This document shows, piece after piece, positions 17,521 through 25,539 of a stretch of DNA of 45,746 nt. The notes below the pieces were generated by a model. The model was not told the DNA's origin. It worked only from the letters and a program-made list of their open reading frames with translations, and made no database searches. The stretch lies in NCBI GenBank assembly GCA_022562055.1, contig JADFQA010000026.1:1-45746 (forward strand), read 5' to 3'. This DNA is from Acidobacteriota bacterium. GTDB taxonomy: Bacteria; Actinomycetota; Acidimicrobiia; Spongiisociales; UBA5794. The stretch's first letter is position 1, and every line of letters begins with the position of its first letter. Position numbers and translations under genes: made by a program.

Positions 17521-18213
17521 TCAGGTGTGGTCGGCGTTGGCGAGTCGCTGAAGCCCCGGAACGTCGACCGGTGTTATGCGGCGGTAACCGGTGGTAATGA
17601 GTCCGGCTTCGCGCAGGTCCGAAATTGCCTCGTTCACCGCCTGGCGGCTCACCCCCATGAGCGCCGCGATGGTCGCTTGCGACAACTTGACCTCTTCACC
17701 CTCGTCGACAATCAGGTCGGCCACACGGGCCTTGACGGTTCTGTGCATCAGCCGAAGGACCCGACGTTGGGTTCGTTCAAGTTGGCGAAGACCGGCCACA
17801 AGCCAGCGCAGGCAAAGCGCCGGGTGGCGTGCCAGTTCGGCCAGCAGCGGCTCTCGATCAAAACGCAAGAGTTCAACGGGTCCGGCCGCCTGGGCTGATG
17901 AGATGTATGGCTCATTGCTAAAGAGTGCAATGTCTCCAATGACGCCCCCCGGAAGGACGCGGGTCACAACTCTGCGGCCTGCGCCAGATCCGCGGTATAA
18001 CTCGACCGTCCCTTTCACGACAACGTAGGCGGCGATTGCTTCTTCGCCCTCGCGGAACAAATGGCTGCGATCAAACTTCTTCAGCTTGATCGCCACGCGA
18101 TCAAGCATCTCTATATCGTTGGGGTGCAGAGGCGAGTAGTCAGCTCGTCCAAAGCTCCTGGCCAGCCAATCAAGATGCTGTCGGTCGGCAACTTCAGTGT
18201 TTATTGCGCGCAC
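17521..18213 (-). CDS. Crp/Fnr-family transcriptional regulator
   Basis: It has an N-terminal cNMP-binding-type beta roll (about 30-140) and a C-terminal winged helix with helix-turn-helix LSQATIAALMGVSRQAVNEAI (178-198). The phosphate cassette reads GDIALFSNEPYISSAQA, lacking the arginine that contacts cyclic nucleotide phosphate, and there is no N-terminal cysteine cluster, so neither cAMP nor an Fnr-type FeS cluster is clearly the signal. It is transcribed away from the two membrane-protein genes; the 118 bp between contain a 17-bp palindrome. It probably controls them and itself. 230 aa, normal length. Confidence 0.9.
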   Translation of the reverse strand: MRAINTEVADRQHLDWLARSFGRADYSPLHPNDIEMLDRVAIKLKKFDRSHLFREGEEAIAAYVVVKGTVELYRGSGAGRRVVTRVLPGGVIGDIALFSNEPYISSAQAAGPVELLRFDREPLLAELARHPALCLRWLVAGLRQLERTQRRVLRLMHRTVKARVADLIVDEGEEVKLSQATIAALMGVSRQAVNEAISDLREAGLITTGYRRITPVDVPGLQRLANADHT

Positions 18214-18243
18214 GCCATGCGTAGTTCTCGATCTGTGTTATGG

Positions 18244-18260
18244 ACCCCGAGTGTCGGGGT
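18244..18260. promoter_or_regulatory. Palindromic operator candidate between Crp-family gene and membrane-protein gene
   Basis: ACCCCGA-GTG-TCGGGGT is a perfect 7-bp inverted repeat with a 3-nt centre. It lies 31 nt before the start of the regulator gene and 72 nt before the start of the divergent membrane-protein gene. Position and symmetry suit a dimeric Crp-family protein, though the sequence is not the classical TGTGA...TCACA site. Confidence 0.5.
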
Positions 18261-18331
18261 TCCGACAGTTCGTGAATAACCATAGCGTTGAATCGTTTTA
18301 CGATGTGAAGCACCCTATAAAGGAGGACATA

Positions 18332-19279
18332 ATGGCGTTCGATGCGCTTGTTACGCCTGAGAAAGGCAGTTCGGCTAGCACCGAGATCCCGCACACGAAG
18401 GTGGGCCTTATCGTTGGTGTCGTGGGGGTCATGATTGCCATGATCGCCTTCGTGGCTAACTTTGTTGCAGTCAGCTCTCTCCAAGACGGAGATGTTGTCT
18501 CAGCAAGGGAAACACTGGCATGGTCGTTTGGGCTTACGACCCTTGCATTCGGCACGGTGAAGTTCGGAATCGCAATCGTGTTAGTTGGCATTCTGATTCG
18601 GATTTGGTTCCGACTCGAATCGATCAAGGAAACCCTTCCAAAACTGAAATCCGGAGGCGAAGACAGCTATCGAGTTGGCAGCGATACCGAAACCGCCCAT
18701 GGGGTGGCCACGGTGACGGCCGATATCCCGGAGCCTCTGCCTATCCACAAGATGGCAAAGACAATGTGGGCACCGATGCTCGCGATGGGATACATGGTGC
18801 TCATAGCAGGCACCGTCATGTCGTTTGTGTGGTCTTCAGACGTGGCAACCGACCCGGGAGCAGCGTTCGATGCGGCTGCCTGGACTCAAGGATTGCAGTT
18901 CCTCGGTGAAGCATTGCTTCTTTCAGGAATCAGCTTCCTCTTGGGCTCGATCCTTGCCAATCTGCGAAGCGGCGGCGCCGAGGTTCAGAAAGCACTTGGG
19001 CTACCAGTTGTGACTCTGAAGATGCCCGTGACCGCCAAGGCGTTCGTCGGACTCATGATGATGGGGCTCATGCTCGGCATTGTGCAGTTCGTGTTCTACA
19101 TCGTCGTAACCACATCGACCGATCCTGGCCAGATCGCTACCGCGACTGCTTGGCTCGGCCCAACACGCGAGCTGAGCCTTGCGTTCCTGCTGAGCGGCAT
19201 TGTGCTCGCTCTCGCGACCATTGCGAACGTGCTCGGATTCCAGTTCAGCCGAATCAAGGGAATTATTGCCGGTACGTGA
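18332..19279 (+). CDS. Six-helix membrane protein of unknown function (first of a homologous pair)
   Basis: The start is set by AGGAGG (18321-18326) 5 nt before ATG 18332. The 315 aa protein has about six membrane helices (near residues 23-48, 66-91, 145-165, 187-208, 236-258, 277-300) and a charged cytosolic linker between helices 2 and 3. Residues from about 138 to the end align with the whole next protein: KxxxxMWAPM, ANLRSGGAEVQ and TLKMPVTAKAFVGLMMMG all have counterparts. I recognise no family. Histidines at the IPHTK and PLPIHK positions are the only obvious candidate ligands. It is likely co-transcribed with the next gene and controlled by the divergent Crp-type regulator. Confidence 0.85.
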   Translation: MAFDALVTPEKGSSASTEIPHTKVGLIVGVVGVMIAMIAFVANFVAVSSLQDGDVVSARETLAWSFGLTTLAFGTVKFGIAIVLVGILIRIWFRLESIKETLPKLKSGGEDSYRVGSDTETAHGVATVTADIPEPLPIHKMAKTMWAPMLAMGYMVLIAGTVMSFVWSSDVATDPGAAFDAAAWTQGLQFLGEALLLSGISFLLGSILANLRSGGAEVQKALGLPVVTLKMPVTAKAFVGLMMMGLMLGIVQFVFYIVVTTSTDPGQIATATAWLGPTRELSLAFLLSGIVLALATIANVLGFQFSRIKGIIAGT

Positions 19280-19323
19280 TTGCGACCACCCCGGTTCGTC
19301 ACATTATCTAAAGGAGAAACACA

Positions 19324-19938
19324 ATGGCCGCAACACTTACTTCATCATTCGACACCGAGGAGTCGAAGGTCCAACCAGACCTGAATCTTCCTCAAAAGCT
19401 GGGGAACAAGCTCTGGCTGCCCATGTTCTTTATGGGTTTGATGGGATTCGTAATCGGATTTGGGCTGCATCTCGCCAAGACAAGCGAAGTGGCTGATGCA
19501 ACCGACCCTGAGAAGATTTCTCAACTCGCCCACCTGGCAACTGCCTTCATGTTCATTGGATTCACCGCAGTATTCTCGGCCATCGCATTTGCGATTGCCC
19601 GCATACTGGGTGCATTCCGAACGGGTGGCGCATCGATTCAGCTAGCCAGCGGAAGCGCGGCGAAAACCCTCAAGATGCCGATTGAAGGCAAAGCCTTCAT
19701 TGGCCTGATGGCGATGGGCATGATGCTCCTAATCGGGGGTGTCATCGGGCACTTCATCGTCGCCGGCCAGGTTGGTGACAGCATGAGCCTTGAAGACGCC
19801 GAACTCTGGTCGATTCGACTTGAGGCAATCCGTCGTCTTGGCGTAGCCATTTACCTGCTGTCCTTCTTGCAGGGACTGGCGACCATCATCCGGGTATTGC
19901 GGTTCCAATCGCTCCGTATGAGAGAACTCGTCGGGTAG
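19324..19938 (+). CDS. Four-helix membrane protein, homologue of the C-terminal half of its upstream neighbour
   Basis: ATG 19324 follows AAGGAG by 8 nt. The 204 aa protein has four predicted helices (about 32-50, 70-95, 121-145, 166-190). It aligns throughout with the preceding protein: KLWLPMFFMG with MWAPMLAMG, GAFRTGGASIQ with ANLRSGGAEVQ, and TLKMPIEGKAFIGLMAMG with TLKMPVTAKAFVGLMMMG. The two are therefore products of a duplication and probably form a heteromeric membrane complex. The gene ends at a strong terminator. Function is unknown; nothing enzymatic is visible. Confidence 0.85.
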   Translation: MAATLTSSFDTEESKVQPDLNLPQKLGNKLWLPMFFMGLMGFVIGFGLHLAKTSEVADATDPEKISQLAHLATAFMFIGFTAVFSAIAFAIARILGAFRTGGASIQLASGSAAKTLKMPIEGKAFIGLMAMGMMLLIGGVIGHFIVAGQVGDSMSLEDAELWSIRLEAIRRLGVAIYLLSFLQGLATIIRVLRFQSLRMRELVG

Positions 19939-19960
19939 TACCGCAGTCCAGTCGACGCAC

Positions 19961-19992
19961 GAAAAAGCCCCGCCATATGGCGGGGCTTTTTC
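19961..19992. terminator. Strong bidirectional intrinsic terminator
   Basis: A perfect hairpin with GAAAAAGCCCCGCC and its inverse complement around an ATAT loop carries an A run on one side and a T run on the other. It therefore terminates both the membrane-protein operon (+) and the convergent HU gene (-). Confidence 0.95.
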
Positions 19993-20012
19993 ATGATGGT
20001 TCAGCGTTTCGC

Positions 20013-20306
20013 CTAGACGGCTACGCGATCCTTGAGACCCTTCGCCGGACGGAACTTCGCATGTTTCTTGGCCGCGATCTGGATTGTTTCGCCGGTGGCC
20101 GGATTACGCCCTAAGCGGGCCTTGCTACGGCTGGTATAAAACTTGCCGAAGCCACCGATCGAGATCTCACGGTCAGCGTCGAGCTCAACCGCAATGATGC
20201 CCTTGCCCGATTCCGAGCTGAAAATGATATCGATTACCTCTGCTGCCTTGGCCAAGCTGAGGTCGGCCTTCTTAGCGAGCTTGCTCGCCATCTCCGTTTT
20301 GTTCAC
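20013..20306 (-). CDS. HU-family nucleoid protein
   Basis: A small DNA-bending histone-like protein of 97 aa. It has the HU core: N-terminal helices (VNKTEMASKLAKKADLS), ISIGGFGKF, and the beta-arm motif GRNPATGE, ending in a lysine-rich tail. I place the start at GTG 20306, giving the usual (M)NKTE beginning, with AGGAG 6-7 nt upstream; the frame is open 19 codons further but that part is not HU-like. It shares the terminator with the convergent membrane-protein operon. Confidence 0.92.
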   Translation of the reverse strand: MNKTEMASKLAKKADLSLAKAAEVIDIIFSSESGKGIIAVELDADREISIGGFGKFYTSRSKARLGRNPATGETIQIAAKKHAKFRPAKGLKDRVAV

Positions 20307-20532
20307 AAGAACTCCTGTCTCGGTGCGGTCCGGGCCCTTTCCGGCCGCCTTGCAAGCGCCCAAACTACACGTGTTTCGGGAGAAATCGCAGTTTTTCCGA
20401 AAATAGTGCTACCCGCGGCTCATGAATGGCGGCGGGGCCATGGTTGGATGTGTCGTCGACGGCGATATGAATGGCCGGTCGATAACTCCGGCCCGGCCAC
20501 TATTTCGTGTCCAGACCGGAGTCGTTCGACGA

Positions 20533-21729
20533 CTAGACATCCTGGAAGACGAACTCGGGATACACATCGATCCGGTGCTCCGAAAGATCGAGCCCGTGCA
20601 GTTCCTCTTCTCGAGATACTCTGACTCCTACGAGACGGTCGACCAGCTTGAACACTGCGAAGCTCGTGATGAACGTCCAGGTAACAATCGCTGCAATTCC
20701 GATGACCTGTGGCGCGATCGACACCTGCGAGTTGAAGATGCCGACGGCGAGTACTCCCCACATGCCGGCTGCTCCGTGGACGGCTATGGCACCGACCGGG
20801 TCGTCGAGGCGGACCTTCTCAAGCAGCAGGACCGCGCCGATCATGATGCCGGCGCCGATTGCACCGACCAGTATCGACACGCCAAAGCTGAGACTATTGG
20901 CACCGGCGGTGATGCTCACAAGGCCTGCGAGCACACCGTTGAGAGTGAAGCCGACATCAGGGTGCCCGAGGATCTTCCACGACATGAACATGGCGGATAG
21001 TGCACCCGCTCCCGCGGCGAGGGTTGTTGTCACCGCAGGTGTTGCAATGTCTGCACCGACTGCAACGAGAGTCGACCCGGCGTTGAAGCCGTACCAGCCG
21101 AACCACAGGATGAGAACACCCAAAGCACCTAACACGAGCGAGTGTCCAGGAATCGATTGCGGTGTGCCGTCCTCGGCAAATTTTCCGATGCGGGGCCCCA
21201 CAACAATGACACCGGCGAGTGCGGCGACACCACCGAGGAGGTGTACGACACCTGAGCCGGCGAAGTCAACGAATCCTAGGTCAGCAAGCCATCCTCCGTC
21301 GGTCCACACCCAGTGTGTCACGACCGGGTAGATGAGTCCGGTGATGAACGGGGTGATCATGAGGTACGCCTTGAACTTGGTCCGCCCGGCAATGGCGCCA
21401 GACATGATGGTTGCGGCTGTTGCCGCAAAGACGACTTGGAAGAACCATTCCGACGAGCGGCTTACGTCGTTGAAAAAGAACCCATCGCCCCAACCGAAGA
21501 ATCCACCGACATTCGTCCCGCCATACGCCAGGCCGAAGCCGACCGCCCAGTAGACGATGCCACCGATCGAGAAGTCCATCACGTTTTTCATGATGATGTT
21601 ACCGGCGTTTTTCGCCCGCGTGAAGCCTGCCTCAACGAGCGCAAAGCCCGCCTGCATGAACATCACCAGTATCGCTGCGATGACGATCCATACTTCATCG
21701 ATCGCTCGCGCAAGGTCTTGTATTTCCAT
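20533..21729 (-). CDS. amt: Ammonium transporter
   Basis: Channel-like transporter of ammonium with about eleven membrane helices. ATG 21729 is preceded by GAAGGA and yields MEIQDLARAIDEVWIVIAAI; the frame is open much further upstream but that part is not protein-like. Family motifs are present: FALVEAGFTRAKN, DFAGSGVVHLLGG with the first pore histidine, and HGAAGMWGVLAVGIF with the second. The 398 aa length is normal. No glnK/glnB regulator is adjacent, which is unusual because amt and glnK are commonly paired. It is divergent from the ABC exporter, with 175 bp between. Confidence 0.95.
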   Translation of the reverse strand: MEIQDLARAIDEVWIVIAAILVMFMQAGFALVEAGFTRAKNAGNIIMKNVMDFSIGGIVYWAVGFGLAYGGTNVGGFFGWGDGFFFNDVSRSSEWFFQVVFAATAATIMSGAIAGRTKFKAYLMITPFITGLIYPVVTHWVWTDGGWLADLGFVDFAGSGVVHLLGGVAALAGVIVVGPRIGKFAEDGTPQSIPGHSLVLGALGVLILWFGWYGFNAGSTLVAVGADIATPAVTTTLAAGAGALSAMFMSWKILGHPDVGFTLNGVLAGLVSITAGANSLSFGVSILVGAIGAGIMIGAVLLLEKVRLDDPVGAIAVHGAAGMWGVLAVGIFNSQVSIAPQVIGIAAIVTWTFITSFAVFKLVDRLVGVRVSREEELHGLDLSEHRIDVYPEFVFQDV

Positions 21730-21904
21730 CCGGGTTTCCTTCGGTAAGGGTGCTCGTGATGAACGTACGACATGGTCTTTTCTGTCTGGTTGCTGGCCGG
21801 TTACGGCAATGCGAACTTCGTGTTGCAGGAGTGTTTCGGACTCGTCGGCCGCTGGTGCTTCGGCGCATCTAGGATTGAGCGGTCGGCTGAGCCATGGAGG
21901 CGTT

Positions 21905-22801
21905 GTGGCGGCTGCGATAACCGTGGAAAACTTGACTAAGTCGTACGGCGACGTACATGCGGTGTGCGGCATAGATTTTGATGTAGCCGAAGGCGAAGTG
22001 TTCGCTCTGCTCGGCCCAAACGGTGCCGGCAAATCAACAACGGTCGAGATCCTTGAGGGACATCGTTCTCGAAGCGGCGGTTCGGTGACGGTTCTCGGTG
22101 TCGACCCCGCGACCGGCGGAGCTCGGTTTCGTGACCGCATCGGAGTGGTGCTTCAAGAAACCATCGTTGAGAAACAGCTCACCGTACTTGAGGCGATCCG
22201 GTTTCACGCTGATCCGTACACGAAACGGCGTGCCGCCGAAGAGCTCATCGAGATCGTTGGTCTACAAGAGAAGACCGATGCCAGGGTCGGGACGTTGTCC
22301 GGGGGGCAGCAGCGTCGTCTCGAGCTGGCGCTTGGTCTTGTTGGCGACCCGGACCTGATCTTTCTTGACGAACCGACCACCGGGTTTGACCCTTCGGCGC
22401 GGCGTCAAGCGTGGAGCATCATTGATAATCTTAGGTCGCTCGGCAAGACGATCTTGTTGACGACTCACTACATGGACGAGGCGCAGCATCTCGCCGATCG
22501 TGTCGCGGTGATCGCAAGAGGCAAGATCATCGCACAGGGGACACCTGACACTATCGGTGCCGACCGACGGGATATCACCGTTGTGCGATTTGTGTTCAAC
22601 GGCGCCGCGGCCGACCTGCCGGTCGATGCTGCGATCGGGGCGAACGGTGCAGTCGAGGTCAAAACCTCCGACCCCGTTGAGACGATGCACGCGCTCACGA
22701 CCTGGGCACTCTCGAACGGCGTTGCACTCGATGGCCTCACCATGTCAAAGCCAACTCTTGAGGACATCTACCTCGAGCTTGTTGGGGAGGTTGCCGAGTG
22801 A
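21905..22801 (+). CDS. ABC exporter ATP-binding protein (DrrA-type)
   Basis: Cytosolic ATPase subunit with canonical motifs in order: Walker A GPNGAGKST, Q-loop VLQE, signature LSGGQQRRLELALG, Walker B LIFLDEPTTGFD, and H-loop TTHYMDEA. A C-terminal extension of about 90 aa is typical of drug/lipid exporter subunits (DrrA/CcmA group). The start GTG 21905 has GGAGG only 4 nt upstream; the longer open frame is not protein-like. The stop overlaps the permease start by 4 nt. Substrate unknown. Confidence 0.9.
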   Translation: MAAAITVENLTKSYGDVHAVCGIDFDVAEGEVFALLGPNGAGKSTTVEILEGHRSRSGGSVTVLGVDPATGGARFRDRIGVVLQETIVEKQLTVLEAIRFHADPYTKRRAAEELIEIVGLQEKTDARVGTLSGGQQRRLELALGLVGDPDLIFLDEPTTGFDPSARRQAWSIIDNLRSLGKTILLTTHYMDEAQHLADRVAVIARGKIIAQGTPDTIGADRRDITVVRFVFNGAAADLPVDAAIGANGAVEVKTSDPVETMHALTTWALSNGVALDGLTMSKPTLEDIYLELVGEVAE

Positions 22802-23634
22802 CAGCCAGCATGAGCACCCTTCGCCTCGTCCGCAGGCAGATCAAGTACCAAAACCTTGTGTTCTGGAGGAACCCGGCCGCAGCTTTTTTCACCGTTGTTT
22901 TCCCGTTGATGTTCTTCTTCGTGTTCACCCTCATTTTCGGCAACGAGGAGATAGAGGGCCTCGGAGTCACCACGGCGCAGTTCTATGCACCAACCCTTGC
23001 AGTCTTCGCAGCGGTCTCAGCGACATACACAAACCTCGCCATAGGAACCGCGATTGCCCGTGACGAAGGGCTTCTCAAACGTGTCCGCAGCACACCTATG
23101 CCGCCGTGGGTGTACCTCGCCGGCCGGGTGGGGTCGGCCATAGCGATCTCGTTCATTTCGTCAGGCATCATGCTGAGCGTTGGTGTGGTCTTTTATGGGG
23201 TCAACGTTTATGCGGTCTCGCTGCCGGGGGCTTTGCTGACTTTCCTGGTGGGCATTGCTGTCTTCGCAACTCTCGGCTTGCTGCTCGCCGCGGTGTCTTC
23301 AAACGGCGCTACCGCACCGGCGCTCACTAACGCAACCCTTCTGCCACTCGCGTTTATCTCTGATGTGTTCATCCCACCATCTGCCAACGCTCCCGCTTGG
23401 CTGAGCACGGTCGCCGACTTGTTTCCCCTGCGACATTTCGCGACCTCGTTCGGCAAGGCCTTTAACCCGGTTGAGGTCGTCGGGGCGTCTGTCGGTGACT
23501 TCTTCGACCCGGTTTCACTCGGGGTCATGGTGTTGTGGGGCTTTGGCGGTGCACTGCTGGCCCTCAAATTGTTCAAGTGGAGTCCTCAGCCAGGTGGACG
23601 GTCGAAGCGCGGACGCCGGAGGAACAGGGGGTGA
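22798..23634 (+). CDS. ABC-2 type exporter permease
   Basis: Membrane partner of the preceding ATPase. A cytosolic N-terminal helix (RRQIKYQNLVFWRNP) precedes six predicted membrane segments, and the RVRSTPMPPWVYLAGR coupling region is typical of ABC-2 permeases (DrrB-like). It ends in a strongly basic tail (GGRSKRGRRRNRG). GTG 22798 overlaps the ATPase stop, and its own stop overlaps the crotonase start (GTGA). 278 aa. Confidence 0.9.
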   Translation: MTASMSTLRLVRRQIKYQNLVFWRNPAAAFFTVVFPLMFFFVFTLIFGNEEIEGLGVTTAQFYAPTLAVFAAVSATYTNLAIGTAIARDEGLLKRVRSTPMPPWVYLAGRVGSAIAISFISSGIMLSVGVVFYGVNVYAVSLPGALLTFLVGIAVFATLGLLLAAVSSNGATAPALTNATLLPLAFISDVFIPPSANAPAWLSTVADLFPLRHFATSFGKAFNPVEVVGASVGDFFDPVSLGVMVLWGFGGALLALKLFKWSPQPGGRSKRGRRRNRG

Positions 23635-24416
23635 GCGGTGAATTCGAGCATGTGGGAGTCACTGTCGAAGGTCATCTCGGTCGACTCGTTCTGAACCGCC
23701 CACCTCGTAACGCGTTGAGCTTGGACATGCAACGTGAGTTGGCTGATGCTGCCGTGTGGTTCGATGCGACTGATGCGCGGGTAGTGATCGTGTCGGGTGC
23801 AGGTGAGTCGTTCTGTGTCGGCGCCGACCTCAGCCTGCTGTCTGATTTGTTCGACGACGAGACAGTATTCGACCTAGCGCAAGCCGACGCAGGCCGTGTT
23901 ATGGGCGACGCCATTGCGGGGATGCGGGCCTTCACGATTGCACAGATTCACGGTCATTGCATTGGAGGCGGGTTGATCGTCGCCGCTGCCTGCGACCTAC
24001 GTGTGGCATCCCGTGGCACGATCTTTTCGATCCCCGAGGCTGCCATCGGCATCCCGCTTGCTTGGGGCGGGGTTCCCAGACTGGTACGTGAAATCGGCCC
24101 CGCCGCCACTAAGGAGCTCATCCTTACCTGTCGTCCTTTCGGGTCGGACGAAGCTGCCAGTCTGGGGTTTATTGGACGCGTCGTCGACACTGCCAATCTC
24201 GAGACGACCGCCGAGACCCTTGCTGAGCAGATCCTTGCGAGGCCGTGGTCGGTTATTTCGGCGACGAAAACGAGTGTCAATCGGGCGGCGGACGAGCTTG
24301 TGTCGACGTGTCATTCAGAGGGCGACGCGCAACTTCTTTTGGCAGCGTCGCAAGATCCCGAGTCGCGGGCTGCCGCAATGGCGTACCTCAAGAAGATGAG
24401 TGGCGACTCGTCCTGA
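23631..24416 (+). CDS. Crotonase-fold protein (enoyl-CoA hydratase/isomerase family), one catalytic Glu missing
   Basis: Acyl-CoA enzyme fold. Oxyanion-hole motifs are SFCVGADLSLL (60-70) and HCIGGGL (109-115). At the position of the first catalytic glutamate of true hydratases (GGGCE) this protein has Ile116, while the second glutamate is kept (Glu136 in IPEAAIG). This suggests an isomerase, thioesterase or other crotonase activity rather than classical hydration. GTG 23631 overlaps the permease stop and has GGAGG 8 nt before it. 261 aa. It is translationally coupled to an ABC exporter and followed by a thioesterase, so a fatty-acyl or lipid link is possible. Confidence 0.88.
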   Translation: MSGEFEHVGVTVEGHLGRLVLNRPPRNALSLDMQRELADAAVWFDATDARVVIVSGAGESFCVGADLSLLSDLFDDETVFDLAQADAGRVMGDAIAGMRAFTIAQIHGHCIGGGLIVAAACDLRVASRGTIFSIPEAAIGIPLAWGGVPRLVREIGPAATKELILTCRPFGSDEAASLGFIGRVVDTANLETTAETLAEQILARPWSVISATKTSVNRAADELVSTCHSEGDAQLLLAASQDPESRAAAMAYLKKMSGDSS

Positions 24417-24467
24417 CGGTATCGGTCCGCGTACACTGCCCTTCGTTATCCGGATCGGAGCTGTCTC

Positions 24468-24902
24468 GTGTCTACCTGTGCCGTCACCGTTGACGAGGTC
24501 AACGACTTCCTTGTCGAGCAACTCCCATTCTGCGTCGAGATGGGTATCACGTGTGTCAGCGTCAGCCGCGATGTTGCGGTGGTGCGTTTTTCGTACAGCG
24601 ACCGTTGGACACGACCGGGTAGAATGGTGTGCGGTCCTGTGCTGATGGCCCTTGCCGACGCCGCGGTGTATTTCGTCATCTTCACACGTCTTGGGATCGT
24701 TCCCCTCGCGGTAACAAATGAGCTGAAAGCGAATTTCCTCCGTCCCGCAATCGGCCGCGACGTTCTGGCGTCCGCCACGTTGCACAAGATCGGCCGGCGT
24801 GTTGCGTATGCGTCCGTCGCGCTTGCGGAGGAGCACAACCCTGATCGTCTGGTCGCTCACGCTACCGCCAGTTACGTTCTCCCCGACGTTTCGCCTATGT
24901 GA
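24468..24902 (+). CDS. Hotdog-fold thioesterase, PaaI-like
   Basis: A 144 aa single hotdog domain. The helix with GPVLMALADAAVYF corresponds to the central helix of PaaI/YigI thioesterases, and the strand ANFLRPAIGRDVLASATLHKIGRRV is characteristic. It probably hydrolyses an acyl- or aryl-CoA. The GTG start at 24468 is preceded by a CGGAG sequence. It follows the crotonase by 51 bp on the same strand, consistent with joint acyl-CoA metabolism. Confidence 0.82.
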   Translation: MSTCAVTVDEVNDFLVEQLPFCVEMGITCVSVSRDVAVVRFSYSDRWTRPGRMVCGPVLMALADAAVYFVIFTRLGIVPLAVTNELKANFLRPAIGRDVLASATLHKIGRRVAYASVALAEEHNPDRLVAHATASYVLPDVSPM

Positions 24903-24998
24903 TCTTTGCGGTCCCTGCTTAGGGTCCCGCACCGTAGTTGTCGGCATATCTAGAGTTACAACGGTGTTGTAGCAACGATGCAACTGGTTGGAGGAACC

Positions 24999-25502
24999 AT
25001 GACCCCATTCGACGTAGCCATGCTCATCCTGCGAATCGGGGTCGGATTCGTAATCTTGGTGCACGGCATCAATCACGCGCGCGGGCGCGAGAAAACAACC
25101 AACTGGTTCGGGGGCATGGGTTTTCGCCAAGCCGAACTGCAATGGTTCATGTCAACCGCGACCGAGATCGGCGTCGGAGTGCTCCTCATTGTCGGCCTGC
25201 TCGGTTCGCTTGCTGCGACGGGCCTCATGTCGGTGATGTTTGTTGCTTGGTGGTCAGTACACCGCAACAACGGGTTCTTCATTTTCCGACCCGGTGAGGG
25301 CTGGGAGTATGTCGCCACGTTGGGACTCACCGGTGTCGTGATGGCAATTGCCGGTCCGGGTGAGATCTCGATCGATGGTGCCTTAGAGATCGCAGAGGAT
25401 CTTGACGGGTGGGTCGGTGCGGGAATGCTTGCCGGTGGGTTGCTACTCGCGGTCGGTCAGCTTGCGGTGTTCTTCCGCCCAAGCGAAGCGGAAGACGCCT
25501 AG
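24999..25502 (+). CDS. DoxX-family membrane protein
   Basis: A four-helix membrane protein of 167 aa. The first helix pattern LRIGVGFVILVHGINHARG and TATEIGVGVLLIVGLLG match DoxX/DoxD-like proteins, some of which take part in thiosulfate oxidation or thiol-stress complexes; many have no known role. ATG 24999 is chosen because GGAGG lies 5 nt before it; an earlier ATG at 24978 lacks a site. Convergent with the next lipoprotein gene. Confidence 0.82.
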   Translation: MTPFDVAMLILRIGVGFVILVHGINHARGREKTTNWFGGMGFRQAELQWFMSTATEIGVGVLLIVGLLGSLAATGLMSVMFVAWWSVHRNNGFFIFRPGEGWEYVATLGLTGVVMAIAGPGEISIDGALEIAEDLDGWVGAGMLAGGLLLAVGQLAVFFRPSEAEDA

Positions 25503-25539
25503 CGAAAGACCGCGGCCGCGTTCCGTACGCATCAGACAT

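Noticed and set aside
20401-20508. AAATAGTG and CACTATTT inverted octamers
   Set aside because: About 90 nt apart between HU and amt with no further pairing; likely coincidence.
20422-21331. Plus-strand open frames across amt
   Set aside because: Antisense of the ammonium transporter, whose helices and pore histidines are clear on the minus strand.
24763-24775. TTCTGGCGTCC, resembling the hairpin-element end
   Set aside because: Inside the thioesterase coding sequence with no inverted partner; chance match. The same holds for TTCTGGCGG near 31753 and 31800.
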